Shown here: positions 33,948 through 44,021 of the stretch, piece by piece | Layout: the number at the start of each line of letters is the position of its first letter | How positions within the stretch are numbered: the first letter of the stretch is position 1 | NCBI RefSeq assembly: GCF_002351485.1 | Contig: NZ_NWMW01000001.1 | Coordinates: 1,922,001-1,986,000, forward strand | Reading direction: 5' to 3' | DNA: 64,000 bases | Source of the DNA: Sphingomonas spermidinifaciens | GTDB lineage: Bacteria; Pseudomonadota; Alphaproteobacteria; Sphingomonadales; Sphingomonadaceae | Made by a program: the position numbers and the translations under genes | Notes under the pieces: model-generated | Told to the model about the DNA's origin: nothing | The model's database searches: none | What the model saw: the letters and a program-made list of their open reading frames with translations, nothing else

Positions 33948-35536
33948 GGGCGCTGCTGCTCGGCGGCGCCGCGGCGCTTCTGATCGCGGCGACCGATGCG
34001 CCGCTTCCCCCGGATCAGGCGGCGATGAAGGCGCATGTCGCTTTTCTCGCTGATGATGCACTCAAGGGGCGGCAGGCGGGCAGCCCTGAACACGACGTCG
34101 CCGCGGCCTATGTGGCGGCACGGATGCAGGAAGCGGGGCTGACCCCCGCGGGCGATAACGGGACGTGGCGCCAGACGGTCCCGCTGGTCGCCGCCCGACC
34201 GCTGGAGGGGACCGCATCGCTGACGCGGGCGGGCGCGACCCAACCGCTGGTTGCGGGCACCGATTTCGTCGGGCGAGCCAGCCTGACCGACGCCGACCGC
34301 ACCGTCGAGGGCGAGGTCGTGTTCGCCGGATACGGCGTCGTCGATCCGACCCGCGGGGTGGACGACTATCGCGGCCTCGACGTGAACGGCCGTATCGTGG
34401 CCGTCCTCTATGGCGGGCCGCCGGGCCTCAACAGCGAGGTCGCCGCGCATTACGGCAACCGGGAGGTGAAGGCCGAGATCGCCGGCAAGCGCGGGGCGAA
34501 GGGCATCGTCTTCATTGAATCGGCGGCGATCCGCGCGACCTACGACTTTCCCGCGATCGTCGAGGCGTGGTCGGGGCCGAGCATGAACTGGACCCGCCCC
34601 GGCCAGCCGCGCGGCGACGGCGCGCCGCAACTGGCGGCGATTAGCGAGGCGGGCGCAGCGAAGCTGTTCGCCCGCTCGCCGGTCGCGTGGGACCGCGTGC
34701 GCAAGGCCGATGCCGCCAAGAAGCCGGTGCCGACGGGCGCTCTCGGCGTCACCGCGCGCTTTGCCCAGCGCAGCGAGATCGTGTCGCTGACCAGCGCCAA
34801 TATCGTCGGCAAGCTCGAGGGGAGCGACCCTGCGCTCCGCAACGAATATGTCGTGCTGACCGCGCATCTCGACCATATAGGCGTCGGCGAGCCGGTGAAC
34901 GGCGACGCGATCAACAACGGCGCAATGGACAATGCGATGGGTATCGCCTCGATGCTCGAGGCCGCGCGCGCCTTTCGCGACGCGGGGGCGCCCCCGAAGC
35001 GCAGCCTGCTGTTCCTCGCGGTGACCGCCGAGGAAGAGGGGCTGATCGGCTCGGATTATTATGCGCGCTTTCCCACCGTGCCGAAGGGGTCGATCGTCGC
35101 CGACGTCAATCTCGACATGCCGATCATGACCTACAAGTTCGAGGACATCATCGCGTACGGCGCCGACCGGTCGAGCATCGGGCCGGTGCTGGCGAAGGTG
35201 GCGAGTGCCGAGGGGCTGAAGCTCAGCCCCGACCCGGCGCCGGAAGAATCGAACTTCGTGCGCACCGATCACTACAGCTTCGTCAAGCAGGGCGTCCCCT
35301 CGGTCTCGATCGACGCCGGCTGGAGCGGACCGGGCAAGGCGGCGACCAAGGACTTCCTCGACAAGCATTACCACCAGCCGTCGGACGACATGAAGCTGCC
35401 CTTCGACTGGGCCTCGGCGCGCCGCTTTGCGATGCTCAACTACAAGCTCGCGCGCCAGCTCGCCGACGGGCCGCGGCCGACCTGGAACAAGGGTGACTTC
35501 TTCGGCTCGCTCTATGGGGGCACACCCAGCCAGTGA
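33944..35536 (+). CDS. Secreted M28 family metallopeptidase with PA domain (copy 2)
   Basis: 530 aa paralogue of the preceding gene. Short leader MRALLLGGAAALLIAATDAP, PA insert, then TAHLDHIGVGEPVNGDAINN, GAMDNAMGIASMLEAA, VTAEEEGLIGSDYYA, ADVNLDMPIMTYKFEDIIAY, FVRTDHYSFVKQGVPSVS and the same ending motif WNKGDFFGSLYGG. GTG start overlapping the upstream stop; its own stop overlaps the GTG of the next gene, so all three are translationally coupled. Confidence 0.92.
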   Translation: MRALLLGGAAALLIAATDAPLPPDQAAMKAHVAFLADDALKGRQAGSPEHDVAAAYVAARMQEAGLTPAGDNGTWRQTVPLVAARPLEGTASLTRAGATQPLVAGTDFVGRASLTDADRTVEGEVVFAGYGVVDPTRGVDDYRGLDVNGRIVAVLYGGPPGLNSEVAAHYGNREVKAEIAGKRGAKGIVFIESAAIRATYDFPAIVEAWSGPSMNWTRPGQPRGDGAPQLAAISEAGAAKLFARSPVAWDRVRKADAAKKPVPTGALGVTARFAQRSEIVSLTSANIVGKLEGSDPALRNEYVVLTAHLDHIGVGEPVNGDAINNGAMDNAMGIASMLEAARAFRDAGAPPKRSLLFLAVTAEEEGLIGSDYYARFPTVPKGSIVADVNLDMPIMTYKFEDIIAYGADRSSIGPVLAKVASAEGLKLSPDPAPEESNFVRTDHYSFVKQGVPSVSIDAGWSGPGKAATKDFLDKHYHQPSDDMKLPFDWASARRFAMLNYKLARQLADGPRPTWNKGDFFGSLYGGTPSQ

Positions 35537-36360
35537 GGCTGCTGATCTTCGGGCTCGGCTATAGCGCGAAGGTCATCGCCGCTCGGCTCGCCCCGCGCGG
35601 CTGGCGGGTCGCGGCTACGACGCGCGATGGACGCGACGGGACGATCGCTTTCGACGATGCCGAGCGGGTGCGGTTCGAGGCGGGCGCGGCGACGCACATC
35701 CTGTCGAGCGTGCCGCCGGGCGAGGCGGGCGATCCGGTACTCGCCGCCTATGGCGACGCACTGGGGGTCGCTGCGCTCGCCTATCTCTCCTCGACCGGCG
35801 TCTATGGCGATGCGGGCGGGGCGTGGGTCGACGAGAGCGCACCGATCCGCGGGCGACGGGCGAACCGGAACGAGGCCGATGCCGCGTGGCTGGCGCGGGG
35901 TGCGCGCGTGTTTCGCCTGCCCGGCATCTACGGCCCCGGCCGCTCGCCGCTCGACCGGGTGGCAGCGGGCGAGGCGCACCGGACCGGCATCGCGGGACAG
36001 GTATTCAGCCGCATCCACGTCGAGGATCTGGCCGAGGGGGTGGCGAAGGGGCTCGACGCACCGCCGGGTGCCTACAACCTCGCCGACGATCACCCTTGCG
36101 CGCAGGACGAGGTGGTCGCCTTCGCCGCGCGACTGCTCGGCCTCGATCCACCGCCGGTGGTGCCGCTGGAAGCGCTCAGCCCCGCCGCGCGCGCCTTTCA
36201 TGCGGAGAACCGCCGCGTCGCCAACGGGCGGGCGAAGCGGCTGCTCGGTTGGCAGCCGCGATATGCCGACTATCGGTTGGGCCTGCGCGCCCTCAACGCC
36301 ACGACCAGCCCGGTCATCGCCAGTACCGCGCCGGCGCCCGCCAGCACCGACCAGCGATAG
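35533..36360 (+). CDS. NAD(P)-dependent epimerase/SDR-like protein
   Basis: Atypical (extended) SDR of 275 aa. Rossmann opening LLIFGLGYSAKVIAARLAPR, YLSSTGVYGDAGG with the catalytic-type Ser/Tyr, RLPGIYGPGRSPLDRV and FSRIHVEDLAEGV. Related proteins are annotated as sugar epimerase- or YeeZ-like; substrate unknown. The recognisable family ends near GWQPRYADYRLGLRAL; the last 20 residues (Thr/Ala/Pro-rich) are encoded antisense to the end of the EamA gene, a 91-bp convergent overlap. Confidence 0.83.
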   Translation: MRLLIFGLGYSAKVIAARLAPRGWRVAATTRDGRDGTIAFDDAERVRFEAGAATHILSSVPPGEAGDPVLAAYGDALGVAALAYLSSTGVYGDAGGAWVDESAPIRGRRANRNEADAAWLARGARVFRLPGIYGPGRSPLDRVAAGEAHRTGIAGQVFSRIHVEDLAEGVAKGLDAPPGAYNLADDHPCAQDEVVAFAARLLGLDPPPVVPLEALSPAARAFHAENRRVANGRAKRLLGWQPRYADYRLGLRALNATTSPVIASTAPAPASTDQR

Positions 36361-37187
36361 CCCTCGAACAGGGTCGACAGCGCCATCGCGATGACGGGGA
36401 CCAGCACCCCCGAATAGGCTGCCTTGGCCGGCCCGATCGTGCGGATGATCCCGAAATAGAGCGTGAAGGCGAGCGCCGAGGCGGCGAGGCCCAGATAGAG
36501 CAGCCCCGCGACATAAGCGGGGCTCCAATCGAAGCGCGGCGGCCCCGTGGTCGTCCAGGCGAACGCCGCATCGATGCCCGCGCCGATCAGCATCGCCCAG
36601 CCGAGCATCGCCGCCATCGGATAGGCGCGTGCGGTTCCCGACGCCTGCATGACGTTGGCGACCGACGCCGAACACACCCCGGCCAGCGTGATTGCGATGC
36701 CCGTCAGCGTGCGGCTCGCCCCGCCGGCGTCGATCCGCGCCTCGTGGATGAACAATAGCGCGATTCCGCCCATCGCGATCACCGACCCGGCGATCAGCTG
36801 CCGCCCCATACGCTGCCCGAGGAAGAGGCGCGAGAGGATCGCGTTGGGCACCAGCAACAGCGCGAACACCACCGCCACAAGCCCCGAGGTGACATAAAGT
36901 TCGGCGCGATAGACGAAGTTGAAGTTGAGCACGAACTGCATGAGCCCCAGCAGCGCCGCGAAGCGCAGCCCGCGCGCATCGAGCGCCAGCGGCTCGCGCC
37001 GCCACAGCCCCCAGCCGAGCATCGCCGCGCCGCCGATGGCGAAGCGATAGGCAACCGACCAACTCGGCGGCACCTGTCCCAGCTGGCCGGTGATGACGAT
37101 CCAGGTCGATCCCCAGATCAGCGTGACGATGCCGAACGGGATCAGCACCGACAGTCGCGTCGATTGCGGGCGCGGCGCGCCCGTCAC
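36270..37187 (-). CDS. EamA family DMT transporter
   Basis: Ten-segment drug/metabolite transporter of about 305 aa made of two EamA repeats (about residues 13-140 and 160-295). Marks: FGIVTLIWGSTWIVITGQLG, YRFAIGGAAML, NFNFVYRAELYVTSGLVAVV and a second-half YLGLAASALAFTLYFGIIRT. Substrate unknown; exporters of amino acids and their derivatives are common in this family. GTG start at 37187 overlaps the stop of the aldolase gene (GTGA). Its end overlaps the convergent SDR. Confidence 0.88.
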   Translation of the reverse strand: MTGAPRPQSTRLSVLIPFGIVTLIWGSTWIVITGQLGQVPPSWSVAYRFAIGGAAMLGWGLWRREPLALDARGLRFAALLGLMQFVLNFNFVYRAELYVTSGLVAVVFALLLVPNAILSRLFLGQRMGRQLIAGSVIAMGGIALLFIHEARIDAGGASRTLTGIAITLAGVCSASVANVMQASGTARAYPMAAMLGWAMLIGAGIDAAFAWTTTGPPRFDWSPAYVAGLLYLGLAASALAFTLYFGIIRTIGPAKAAYSGVLVPVIAMALSTLFEGYRWSVLAGAGAVLAMTGLVVALRARRPNR

Positions 37188-38185
37188 AGCGCGGCGATGG
37201 CGTCGGCGAGCGGCCGGACCGCCGCCTCGCCCTGATCCCATGCCGTCACGAAGCGCGCCTGCCCCGGCCCCCAGTCGTAGAAGTCGAAGCCCTGCGTGCG
37301 GAGGGACGCTGCCTCTTCGGCGGAAAGGCGCAGGAACACCTCGTTCGCCTCAACCGGCTCGACCAGCCGGTGCGGCGCGGCGGCGGCGATCAGCGCCGCC
37401 CCGGCATTTGCCGCGCGGGCATTGGCGAGCCAGACGTCGCCCTCGAGCATCGCAAGCAGCTGCGCGGCGAGATAGCGCCCCTTCGACTGGAGGTGCCCGG
37501 CGCGCTTGCGGCGATAGCGGGTGGTGGCGGCAAGGTCGGGGCGGAAGAACACCAGCGCCTCGGCCGACATGCCGCCATTCTTGACGAAGCCGAAAGAGAG
37601 CGCATCGACGCCCGCGCGCCACGTGACCTCGGCCGGCGCGCAACCGAGATGCGCAACGGCGTTGGCGAAGCGCGCGCCGTCCATGTGGAGGGCGAGCCCT
37701 CGGCGCTTGGCTACCTCGCCGATCGCGGCGACTTCGGCGGGGGTGTAGACGCGCCCCGCCTCGGTCGCGTTGGTGATGCTGATCGCGTGGGGCTGGACCT
37801 GATGCACGTCGTCGCGGATCGCCGACGCGGTGTCCTCGATCGACTGCGGGGTCAGCTTGGCCCCCTCGCCCTCGATCAGCAGCAGCTTGGCGCCATGGGT
37901 GTAGAACTCCGGCGCGCCGCATTCATCGACCTGGATATGGGCCTCTCGGTGGCAGAGGACGGCACCGTGCGGCGGGACCATCGCGGCGAGCGCCAGCGCA
38001 TTGGCGGCGGTGCCGGTCGGGACCCAGAGGACCGCCACGTCGGTGCCGAACAGGTCGGAGAATGCGCCGTCGAGCCGCTGCGACCACCCATCGCCGTCAT
38101 AGGCGGTGTCCTGCACGTTCGCCTCGACCAACGCGGCCATGACGGCGGGACAAGCGGGAGCGGCATTGTCGGAGAAGAAGCGCAT
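37184..38185 (-). CDS. Low-specificity threonine aldolase-like PLP enzyme
   Basis: 333 aa, beta-eliminating-lyase family, splitting threonine or similar beta-hydroxy amino acids to glycine plus an aldehyde. MRFFSDNAAPACPAVMAALV, YDGDGWSQRL, VPTGTAANALALAA, HMDGARFANAVAHL (with the PLP Asp/Arg) and LSFGFVKNGGM (probable Schiff-base Lys in FVKNGG) are visible. ATG at 38185. The coupled EamA transporter could export a product. Cotranscribed with hisZ and the PLD gene. Confidence 0.88.
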   Translation of the reverse strand: MRFFSDNAAPACPAVMAALVEANVQDTAYDGDGWSQRLDGAFSDLFGTDVAVLWVPTGTAANALALAAMVPPHGAVLCHREAHIQVDECGAPEFYTHGAKLLLIEGEGAKLTPQSIEDTASAIRDDVHQVQPHAISITNATEAGRVYTPAEVAAIGEVAKRRGLALHMDGARFANAVAHLGCAPAEVTWRAGVDALSFGFVKNGGMSAEALVFFRPDLAATTRYRRKRAGHLQSKGRYLAAQLLAMLEGDVWLANARAANAGAALIAAAAPHRLVEPVEANEVFLRLSAEEAASLRTQGFDFYDWGPGQARFVTAWDQGEAAVRPLADAIAAL

Positions 38186-38217
38186 GTCTCCGCGCTTTAG
38201 ACCGCGGCGGGCGGCCG

Positions 38218-39678
38218 TCAATGACGACGAAGGCGCCGCCGCATCGCCCGCGCGCGGCGGCGGACGCCCTTGACCAGCCTGCCATGCCCGGCGGGCTCGA
38301 ACGCCTGGTCGGGATGCTCGGGGTCGAGTGCCTGGCTGCGCGCGATCCCGCGCTGAAGGTCGCCCTTCTCGGGCGGATCAAAGGGCTTGAGCGTCCGCCC
38401 CGACCCGCGCAGCCGCTCGACCGTGGCGATCAACGAGCCCGTCTGCGCCAGCGTCTCGGCGACGACCGCCGGTGCAACGCCCAGATGCTCCCCCATCAGG
38501 TCGTCGCGGATGCCGGCGATCGCCGCGCGGCGATCGTCGCTGTTCGCCTCGATCACGAGATCGCATTCGCTGTCGAGGCCCATCGACCGGTTGTTCATGT
38601 TGGCCGAACCGACGCGCAGCACCTCGTCATCCGCGATCATGATCTTGGCATGGACGTAGATGTCGGCCCCGCGATGCGTGACGGGGGTATAGATGCGGAT
38701 GCGGTCATGGTGCGGGTGACGGCGCAGCGCATGGACGAGTTCGGCGCGGGCGGCGCCCATCACCTCTTCCTCGAGCCAGCCATCGGCCTTGAACGGGTTG
38801 ACGATGACGAATTCGGGGCCGTCCTTCTCATCGAGCCGTTTGCAGATCGCCTCGGCGATCACGCGCGAGGCGAAATACTGCGTTTCGATATAGGCGAAGC
38901 GCTTCACGCCTTCGATCATGGCGACGAACATCGCCTCGATCTCGCGCAGTTCGTCGATCTCGCCGTTCGCGCCGCGAGTCCGGGCGATGGTGATGTCGAG
39001 GTCGCGGAAATGCGGGGCCAGCCCCTCGGGCCAGGCATCGTTGCCGGGCGCGGGTTCGGGCAACTCATTGCCGCCGGCGATCGTCCAGCGTTCGCGCGCA
39101 AGGTCGCCCAGCGCCTTCGCCGCCACGCCATCGACCGCCATCGAGGCGTCGTGCCAAGGCATCGACCGCCGCCCGGTGAAGGGCCGCCGCCGCCGTTCGT
39201 CATCGTCGAGATGCTCGCGCGTGTCCCAGCGCGAGGCGGTCATGTCGATGCCCCCGCAAAAGGCGAAAGCGTCGTCGATCACGACGATCTTCTGGTGATG
39301 GCTGCCACCGAATGGATGCGCATTGTCGGGAAGGAAAGTGATGTTGGGCCGCGCCATCCAGCGCAGGAGCCGAAGCGCGGTGGTGCCGCGCCCGAGCAGC
39401 TTCACCGCCGCCACGTCCCAGGTGAGGATGTTGATGCACAGGTCGGGCTTGGTATCGGCCAGCCAGGTCAGGAACGGCCCCAGCTCGGTCGGCGCGCCGT
39501 CGCGCGGATGGCCGCGATCGAGCAGGATGCGCGTGTCGAAGTCCCAGCCGATCAGCATGATCCGCTCGCGCGCGAGCATCATCGCGCGCCGGGCATGAAC
39601 GTAATAATCCGCGGCATCGACGATCAGCGCGGCGCGGTTCGCATGTTCGGTGCGCCAGCCATGATCGGAAAGGCTCAT
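38218..39678 (-). CDS. Phospholipase D-like protein
   Basis: 486 aa with two HKD catalytic motifs: HHQKIVVIDDAFAFCGGID (first, about residues 140-158) and HAKIMIADDEVLRVGSANMN (second, about 340-359). Together they make the PLD active site that hydrolyses or transfers phosphatidyl groups. No clear N-terminal membrane helices, so it is more like a soluble or secreted-type PLD than a typical cardiolipin synthase. C-terminus very Arg-rich (RRRARAMRRRLRRH). ATG at 39678 overlaps the hisZ stop (ATGA). Confidence 0.88.
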   Translation of the reverse strand: MSLSDHGWRTEHANRAALIVDAADYYVHARRAMMLARERIMLIGWDFDTRILLDRGHPRDGAPTELGPFLTWLADTKPDLCINILTWDVAAVKLLGRGTTALRLLRWMARPNITFLPDNAHPFGGSHHQKIVVIDDAFAFCGGIDMTASRWDTREHLDDDERRRRPFTGRRSMPWHDASMAVDGVAAKALGDLARERWTIAGGNELPEPAPGNDAWPEGLAPHFRDLDITIARTRGANGEIDELREIEAMFVAMIEGVKRFAYIETQYFASRVIAEAICKRLDEKDGPEFVIVNPFKADGWLEEEVMGAARAELVHALRRHPHHDRIRIYTPVTHRGADIYVHAKIMIADDEVLRVGSANMNNRSMGLDSECDLVIEANSDDRRAAIAGIRDDLMGEHLGVAPAVVAETLAQTGSLIATVERLRGSGRTLKPFDPPEKGDLQRGIARSQALDPEHPDQAFEPAGHGRLVKGVRRRARAMRRRLRRH

Positions 39679-40769
39679 GCCGGTTTCGGTCCCTCTGGTG
39701 TCAGGATGTGCGTGCACAACTGCGCCTCGGGCGTGTCGTCAGCTTCCAGCGCCGCGACGGTGACCCAGCCTTGCTCCCGCAGTTCCGCCGCCGCCGCGGG
39801 GTCGGCGCCGACCGGCACGAACAGCCGCCGCCGCTCGACCGGCGCAAGGCCGGCATCGAGGATCGCGTCGGCATAGAGCGAGAAGCCGATCGCCGGCTCC
39901 TCCGCCTCGTCGTCATGGACGATCGTATAGCTGCCGCCGCGGCCGACTTCGACCGGCACCCCGGTCTGGAACAGCGAGAAGCCGAGCCAGCTCTGATATT
40001 CGAATCCGTGCCGCTCGGTTGGGTCGAGCGTCAGCGCAACCCCAGCCGGCACCGAGGCGGCAATCTCGGCCAACCCGTCGATCCGGCTAGCGAGCGCGGG
40101 GCCGTGCGCGCTGTCCCGCAGCCGGGCGAGCGCCGCGTCGAATGGGCCGGCCGCCTCGATCAGCGGCAGGAACGCGCGATCGATCGCCGCGACGCCCGCG
40201 GCATCCTTGCCGTCGAGCGCCTCGCGCAGGCGCGCCAGCGTGTCGGGTGCGAGGTCGCCGGTCAGCTCGCCGAGCAGGTCGGGAAGCGTGAAGTCGATCG
40301 ACAGCCCCTCCAGCCCCGCCGCCTGCAGCGCCTCGATCGCGACACCCACCACCTCGCGCGCGGCGGCAACCGAATCGCGGCCGATCAGCTCGCAGCCGAT
40401 CTGGCGCGCCGCACGCTCGGGGCGCAGCTGGCCGCCACGCAGGCGAATGACGGGGCCGGCATAGGACAGGCGCACCGGCCGGGGATGGTGGGCCATGCGG
40501 GTGGCGGCGATGCGGCCGACCTGCGCGGTGATGTCGGGGCGGACGGCGAGCGTCGCCTGCGACGCGGGATCGACGAAGCGCACCGAATCGCGCGCGCCGC
40601 CCGCCTTCAGCCGCCGGCGCAGCGCCGCCTCGAACTCGACAAGCGGCGGGTCCACCTGCTCGTACCCATGCGCGAACGCGGTATCGAGCACGCGCCGCTC
40701 GAGCCGAGCGGCAGCGTCGGCGAATGGCGGCAGGCGGTCGTGAAACCCTTCGGGAAGGAGGCCGGTCAT
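39675..40769 (-). CDS. hisZ: ATP phosphoribosyltransferase regulatory subunit
   Basis: HisRS-like paralogue of 364 aa that forms the hetero-octamer with short-form HisG and gives histidine feedback. Opens MTGLLPEGFHDRLPPFADAA, with motif-2-like VRPDITAQVGRIAATRM, RLSYAGPVIRL and motif-3-like GRGGSYTIVHDDEAEEPAIG. The anticodon-binding domain of true HisRS is missing, as expected. Its partner hisG is at 31528-32190. Coupled downstream to the PLD gene. Confidence 0.93.
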   Translation of the reverse strand: MTGLLPEGFHDRLPPFADAAARLERRVLDTAFAHGYEQVDPPLVEFEAALRRRLKAGGARDSVRFVDPASQATLAVRPDITAQVGRIAATRMAHHPRPVRLSYAGPVIRLRGGQLRPERAARQIGCELIGRDSVAAAREVVGVAIEALQAAGLEGLSIDFTLPDLLGELTGDLAPDTLARLREALDGKDAAGVAAIDRAFLPLIEAAGPFDAALARLRDSAHGPALASRIDGLAEIAASVPAGVALTLDPTERHGFEYQSWLGFSLFQTGVPVEVGRGGSYTIVHDDEAEEPAIGFSLYADAILDAGLAPVERRRLFVPVGADPAAAAELREQGWVTVAALEADDTPEAQLCTHILTPEGPKPA

Positions 40770-40772
40770 CGC

Positions 40773-41105
40773 TTAGCCCTCTCCCCTCTGGGGAGAGGGT
40801 TGGGAGAGGGGCCGAGCCGCGAGCGCGACGCCGATGGCTTCAACCACGCCCACCAGATTGCTTCCAACATCCCGATTGGTGAAACGGATCACCCGATAAC
40901 CCTCGCGCTCCAGAAAAGCCGTGCGGCTTTCGTCCTTCGCGCTGTCGGCATCGTGGGTGTCGCCGTCAACCTCCAACAAAAGTTTTAGCGATCGTGCGTC
41001 GAAGTCGACGATCTAGGGACCGCTGACCAACTGCCGGCTGAACTTGACGCCATCGAGCCGCATGCCGCGCGCTCTCGCCAGCAACAGCTCGCCGGTCTTC
41101 GGCAC
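40773..41105 (-). pseudogene. DUF559 endonuclease-like gene with in-frame stop
   Basis: One continuous frame reads TGELLLARARGMRLDGVKFS, RQLVSGP, a TAG at 41015-41013, then IVDFDARSLKLLLEVDGDTH and AFLEREGYRVIRFTN. This is the DUF559 (very-short-patch-repair-like nuclease fold) pattern GPYIVDF...EVDG with the Tyr codon changed to a stop. About 110 codons in total. Its C-terminus PLSQPSPQRGEG is encoded by a palindromic repeat. The part after the stop could still initiate at an internal TTG, but the catalytic N-terminal half would be missing. Confidence 0.7.
40777..40799. repeat. Palindromic REP-like repeat
   Basis: Perfect 10-bp stem CCCTCTCCCC / GGGGAGAGGG with a TCT loop, followed by a partial second GGGAGAGGGG. 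Short palindromes of this type are dispersed between genes in many alphaproteobacteria. Here it lies between hisZ and the DUF559 remnant and supplies the remnant's last codons. Confidence 0.6.
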
Positions 41106-41188
41106 AGCCCCTCCCAACCACCGCCCGGTGAACAGTGCCCCGCGCTGTCCACCCGGCGCTCTCCAAAGGGGAAGGGGCTAGAAGTACC

Positions 41189-42766
41189 TTAAAACCGCAG
41201 CGCCATCACCGTCTTGACACCCGGCAGCGCGCGGACCTTGGCGATCAGGTCGCTCGTCACCGGCTCGTCGACCGAGAGGAGGAGCACCGCTTCGCCGCCC
41301 GCGGCGCGGCGGCCGAGGTGGAAGGTGCCGATGTTGACGCCCGCCTCGCCCAGCGTCGTGCCGATGCGGCCGATGAAGCCGGGGGCATCCTCGTTGACGA
41401 CATAGAGCATGTGACCGGCCAGATCGGCCTCGACCTTAATCCCGAACAGCTCGACGACGCGCGGTGCCTCGTTGCCGAACAGCGTGCCCGCGACCGATCG
41501 CTCGCCCGCCTCGGTTTTGACCGAGACGCGGACGAGCGTGTGGTAATCGCCCTCGCGCTCGGTGCGCACCTCGCGCACTTCCATGCCGCGCTCCTTGGCG
41601 AGGAAGGGCGCGTTGACCATGTTGACCGTGTCCGAATGGACGCGGAGGTAGCCGGCGAGCACGGCCGAGACGATCGGCTTGGGATTGAGTTCGGCCGCGG
41701 CGCCCTCGAGATGGATCGAGATGCGCGGTGCGGCATCGCGGCTCAGCTGGCCGACGAGCGATCCCAGCCGCTCGGCCAGCGCCATGTACGGACGGATGCG
41801 CGGCGCTTCATCGGCCGACAGGCTCGGCATGTTGAGCGCGTTGGTGACGCCGCCCGAGACGAGATAGTCGGCCATCTGTTCGGCGACCTGAAGGGCGACG
41901 TTGACCTGCGCCTCGTTGGTCGAGGCGCCGAGATGCGGCGTCGCGACGAAATTGGGCGTGCCGAACAGCGGGTGTTCCTTGGCCGGTTCGGTCACGAACA
42001 CGTCGAGCGCGGCGCCGGCGATGTGGCCGCTGTCGAGCAGTTCCTTCAGCGCCGCCTCGTCAATGAGGCCGCCGCGCGCGCAGTTGATGATCCGCACGCC
42101 CTTCTTGGTCCTGGCAAGATTCTCCGCCGACAGGATGTTGCGCGTCTGGTCGGTGAGCGGCGTGTGCAGCGTGATGAAGTCGGCGCGGGCGAGCAGCTGA
42201 TCCAGCTCGACCTTCTCGATCCCCAGCTCGACCGCGCGGTCGGGCGACAGGAAGGGGTCGTAGGCGACGACCTTCATCTTGAGGCCGAGCGCACGGTCGG
42301 CGACGATCGAGCCGATATTGCCCGCCCCGATCAGGCCCAGCGTCTTGCCCGTCACCTCGACGCCCATGAAGCCGTTCTTGGGCCAGGTGCCCGCCTGTGT
42401 CTGCGCGTTGGCCTCGGGCAGCTGGCGGGCGAGCGCGAACATGAGCGCGATGGCATGCTCGGCGGTGGTGATCGAGTTGCCGAACGGCGTGTTCATGACG
42501 ACGACGCCCGCAGCCGACGCCGCGGGGATGTCGACGTTATCGACGCCGATGCCAGCGCGGCCGATCACCTTGAGGTTCGTGGCGGCGGCAAGGATGTCCT
42601 TCGTCACCTTGGTCGAGGAACGGATGGCGAGGCCGTCATATTCGCCGATGATCGCCTTCAATTCGTCGGGGGTCTTGCCGGTGATCTCGTCCACCTCGAC
42701 CCCGCGTTCGCGGAAGATCTGGGCAGCGAGGGGGGACATCTTGTCGGAAATCAGGACCTTGGGCAT
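41189..42766 (-). CDS. serA: D-3-phosphoglycerate dehydrogenase (long form)
   Basis: First committed step of serine synthesis. It has 525 aa: catalytic domain split around the NAD site LGLIGAGNIGSIVADRALGL (about residues 144-163), RGGLIDEAALKELLDSG, then the intervening substrate-binding domain and a C-terminal ACT domain (LYVVNEDAPGFIGRIGTTLG) for allosteric control. Catalytic Arg/Glu/His region includes HTPLTDQTRN and TPHLGASTNEAQVN. Downstream of serC by about 97 nt, with REP-like palindromes in the gap. Confidence 0.96.
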   Translation of the reverse strand: MPKVLISDKMSPLAAQIFRERGVEVDEITGKTPDELKAIIGEYDGLAIRSSTKVTKDILAAATNLKVIGRAGIGVDNVDIPAASAAGVVVMNTPFGNSITTAEHAIALMFALARQLPEANAQTQAGTWPKNGFMGVEVTGKTLGLIGAGNIGSIVADRALGLKMKVVAYDPFLSPDRAVELGIEKVELDQLLARADFITLHTPLTDQTRNILSAENLARTKKGVRIINCARGGLIDEAALKELLDSGHIAGAALDVFVTEPAKEHPLFGTPNFVATPHLGASTNEAQVNVALQVAEQMADYLVSGGVTNALNMPSLSADEAPRIRPYMALAERLGSLVGQLSRDAAPRISIHLEGAAAELNPKPIVSAVLAGYLRVHSDTVNMVNAPFLAKERGMEVREVRTEREGDYHTLVRVSVKTEAGERSVAGTLFGNEAPRVVELFGIKVEADLAGHMLYVVNEDAPGFIGRIGTTLGEAGVNIGTFHLGRRAAGGEAVLLLSVDEPVTSDLIAKVRALPGVKTVMALRF

Positions 42767-42776
42767 GGTTCACCTC

Positions 42777-42851
42777 GTCATCCCAGCGAAGGCCGGGATC
42801 GGGCGCCGCGGGGGCGCGATTGTGGAGCAACCCCGGCGTTCGCCGGGGTGA
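42777..42851. repeat. Two REP-like palindromes between serC and serA
   Basis: Unit A at 42777-42800 (GTCATCCCAGCGAAGGC then CGGGATC) and unit B at 42831-42851 (ACCCCGGCG-TT-CGCCGGGGT, a perfect 9-bp stem). Related sequence occurs at 51317-51343. These look like the dispersed 'CATCCCAGCGAAGGC / CCCCGGCGTTCGCCGGGG' elements of sphingomonads and caulobacters. They could differentially stabilise serC versus serA mRNA. Confidence 0.65.
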
Positions 42852-42863
42852 GGTCAATGGGAT

Positions 42864-44021
<1,158 letters not shown>

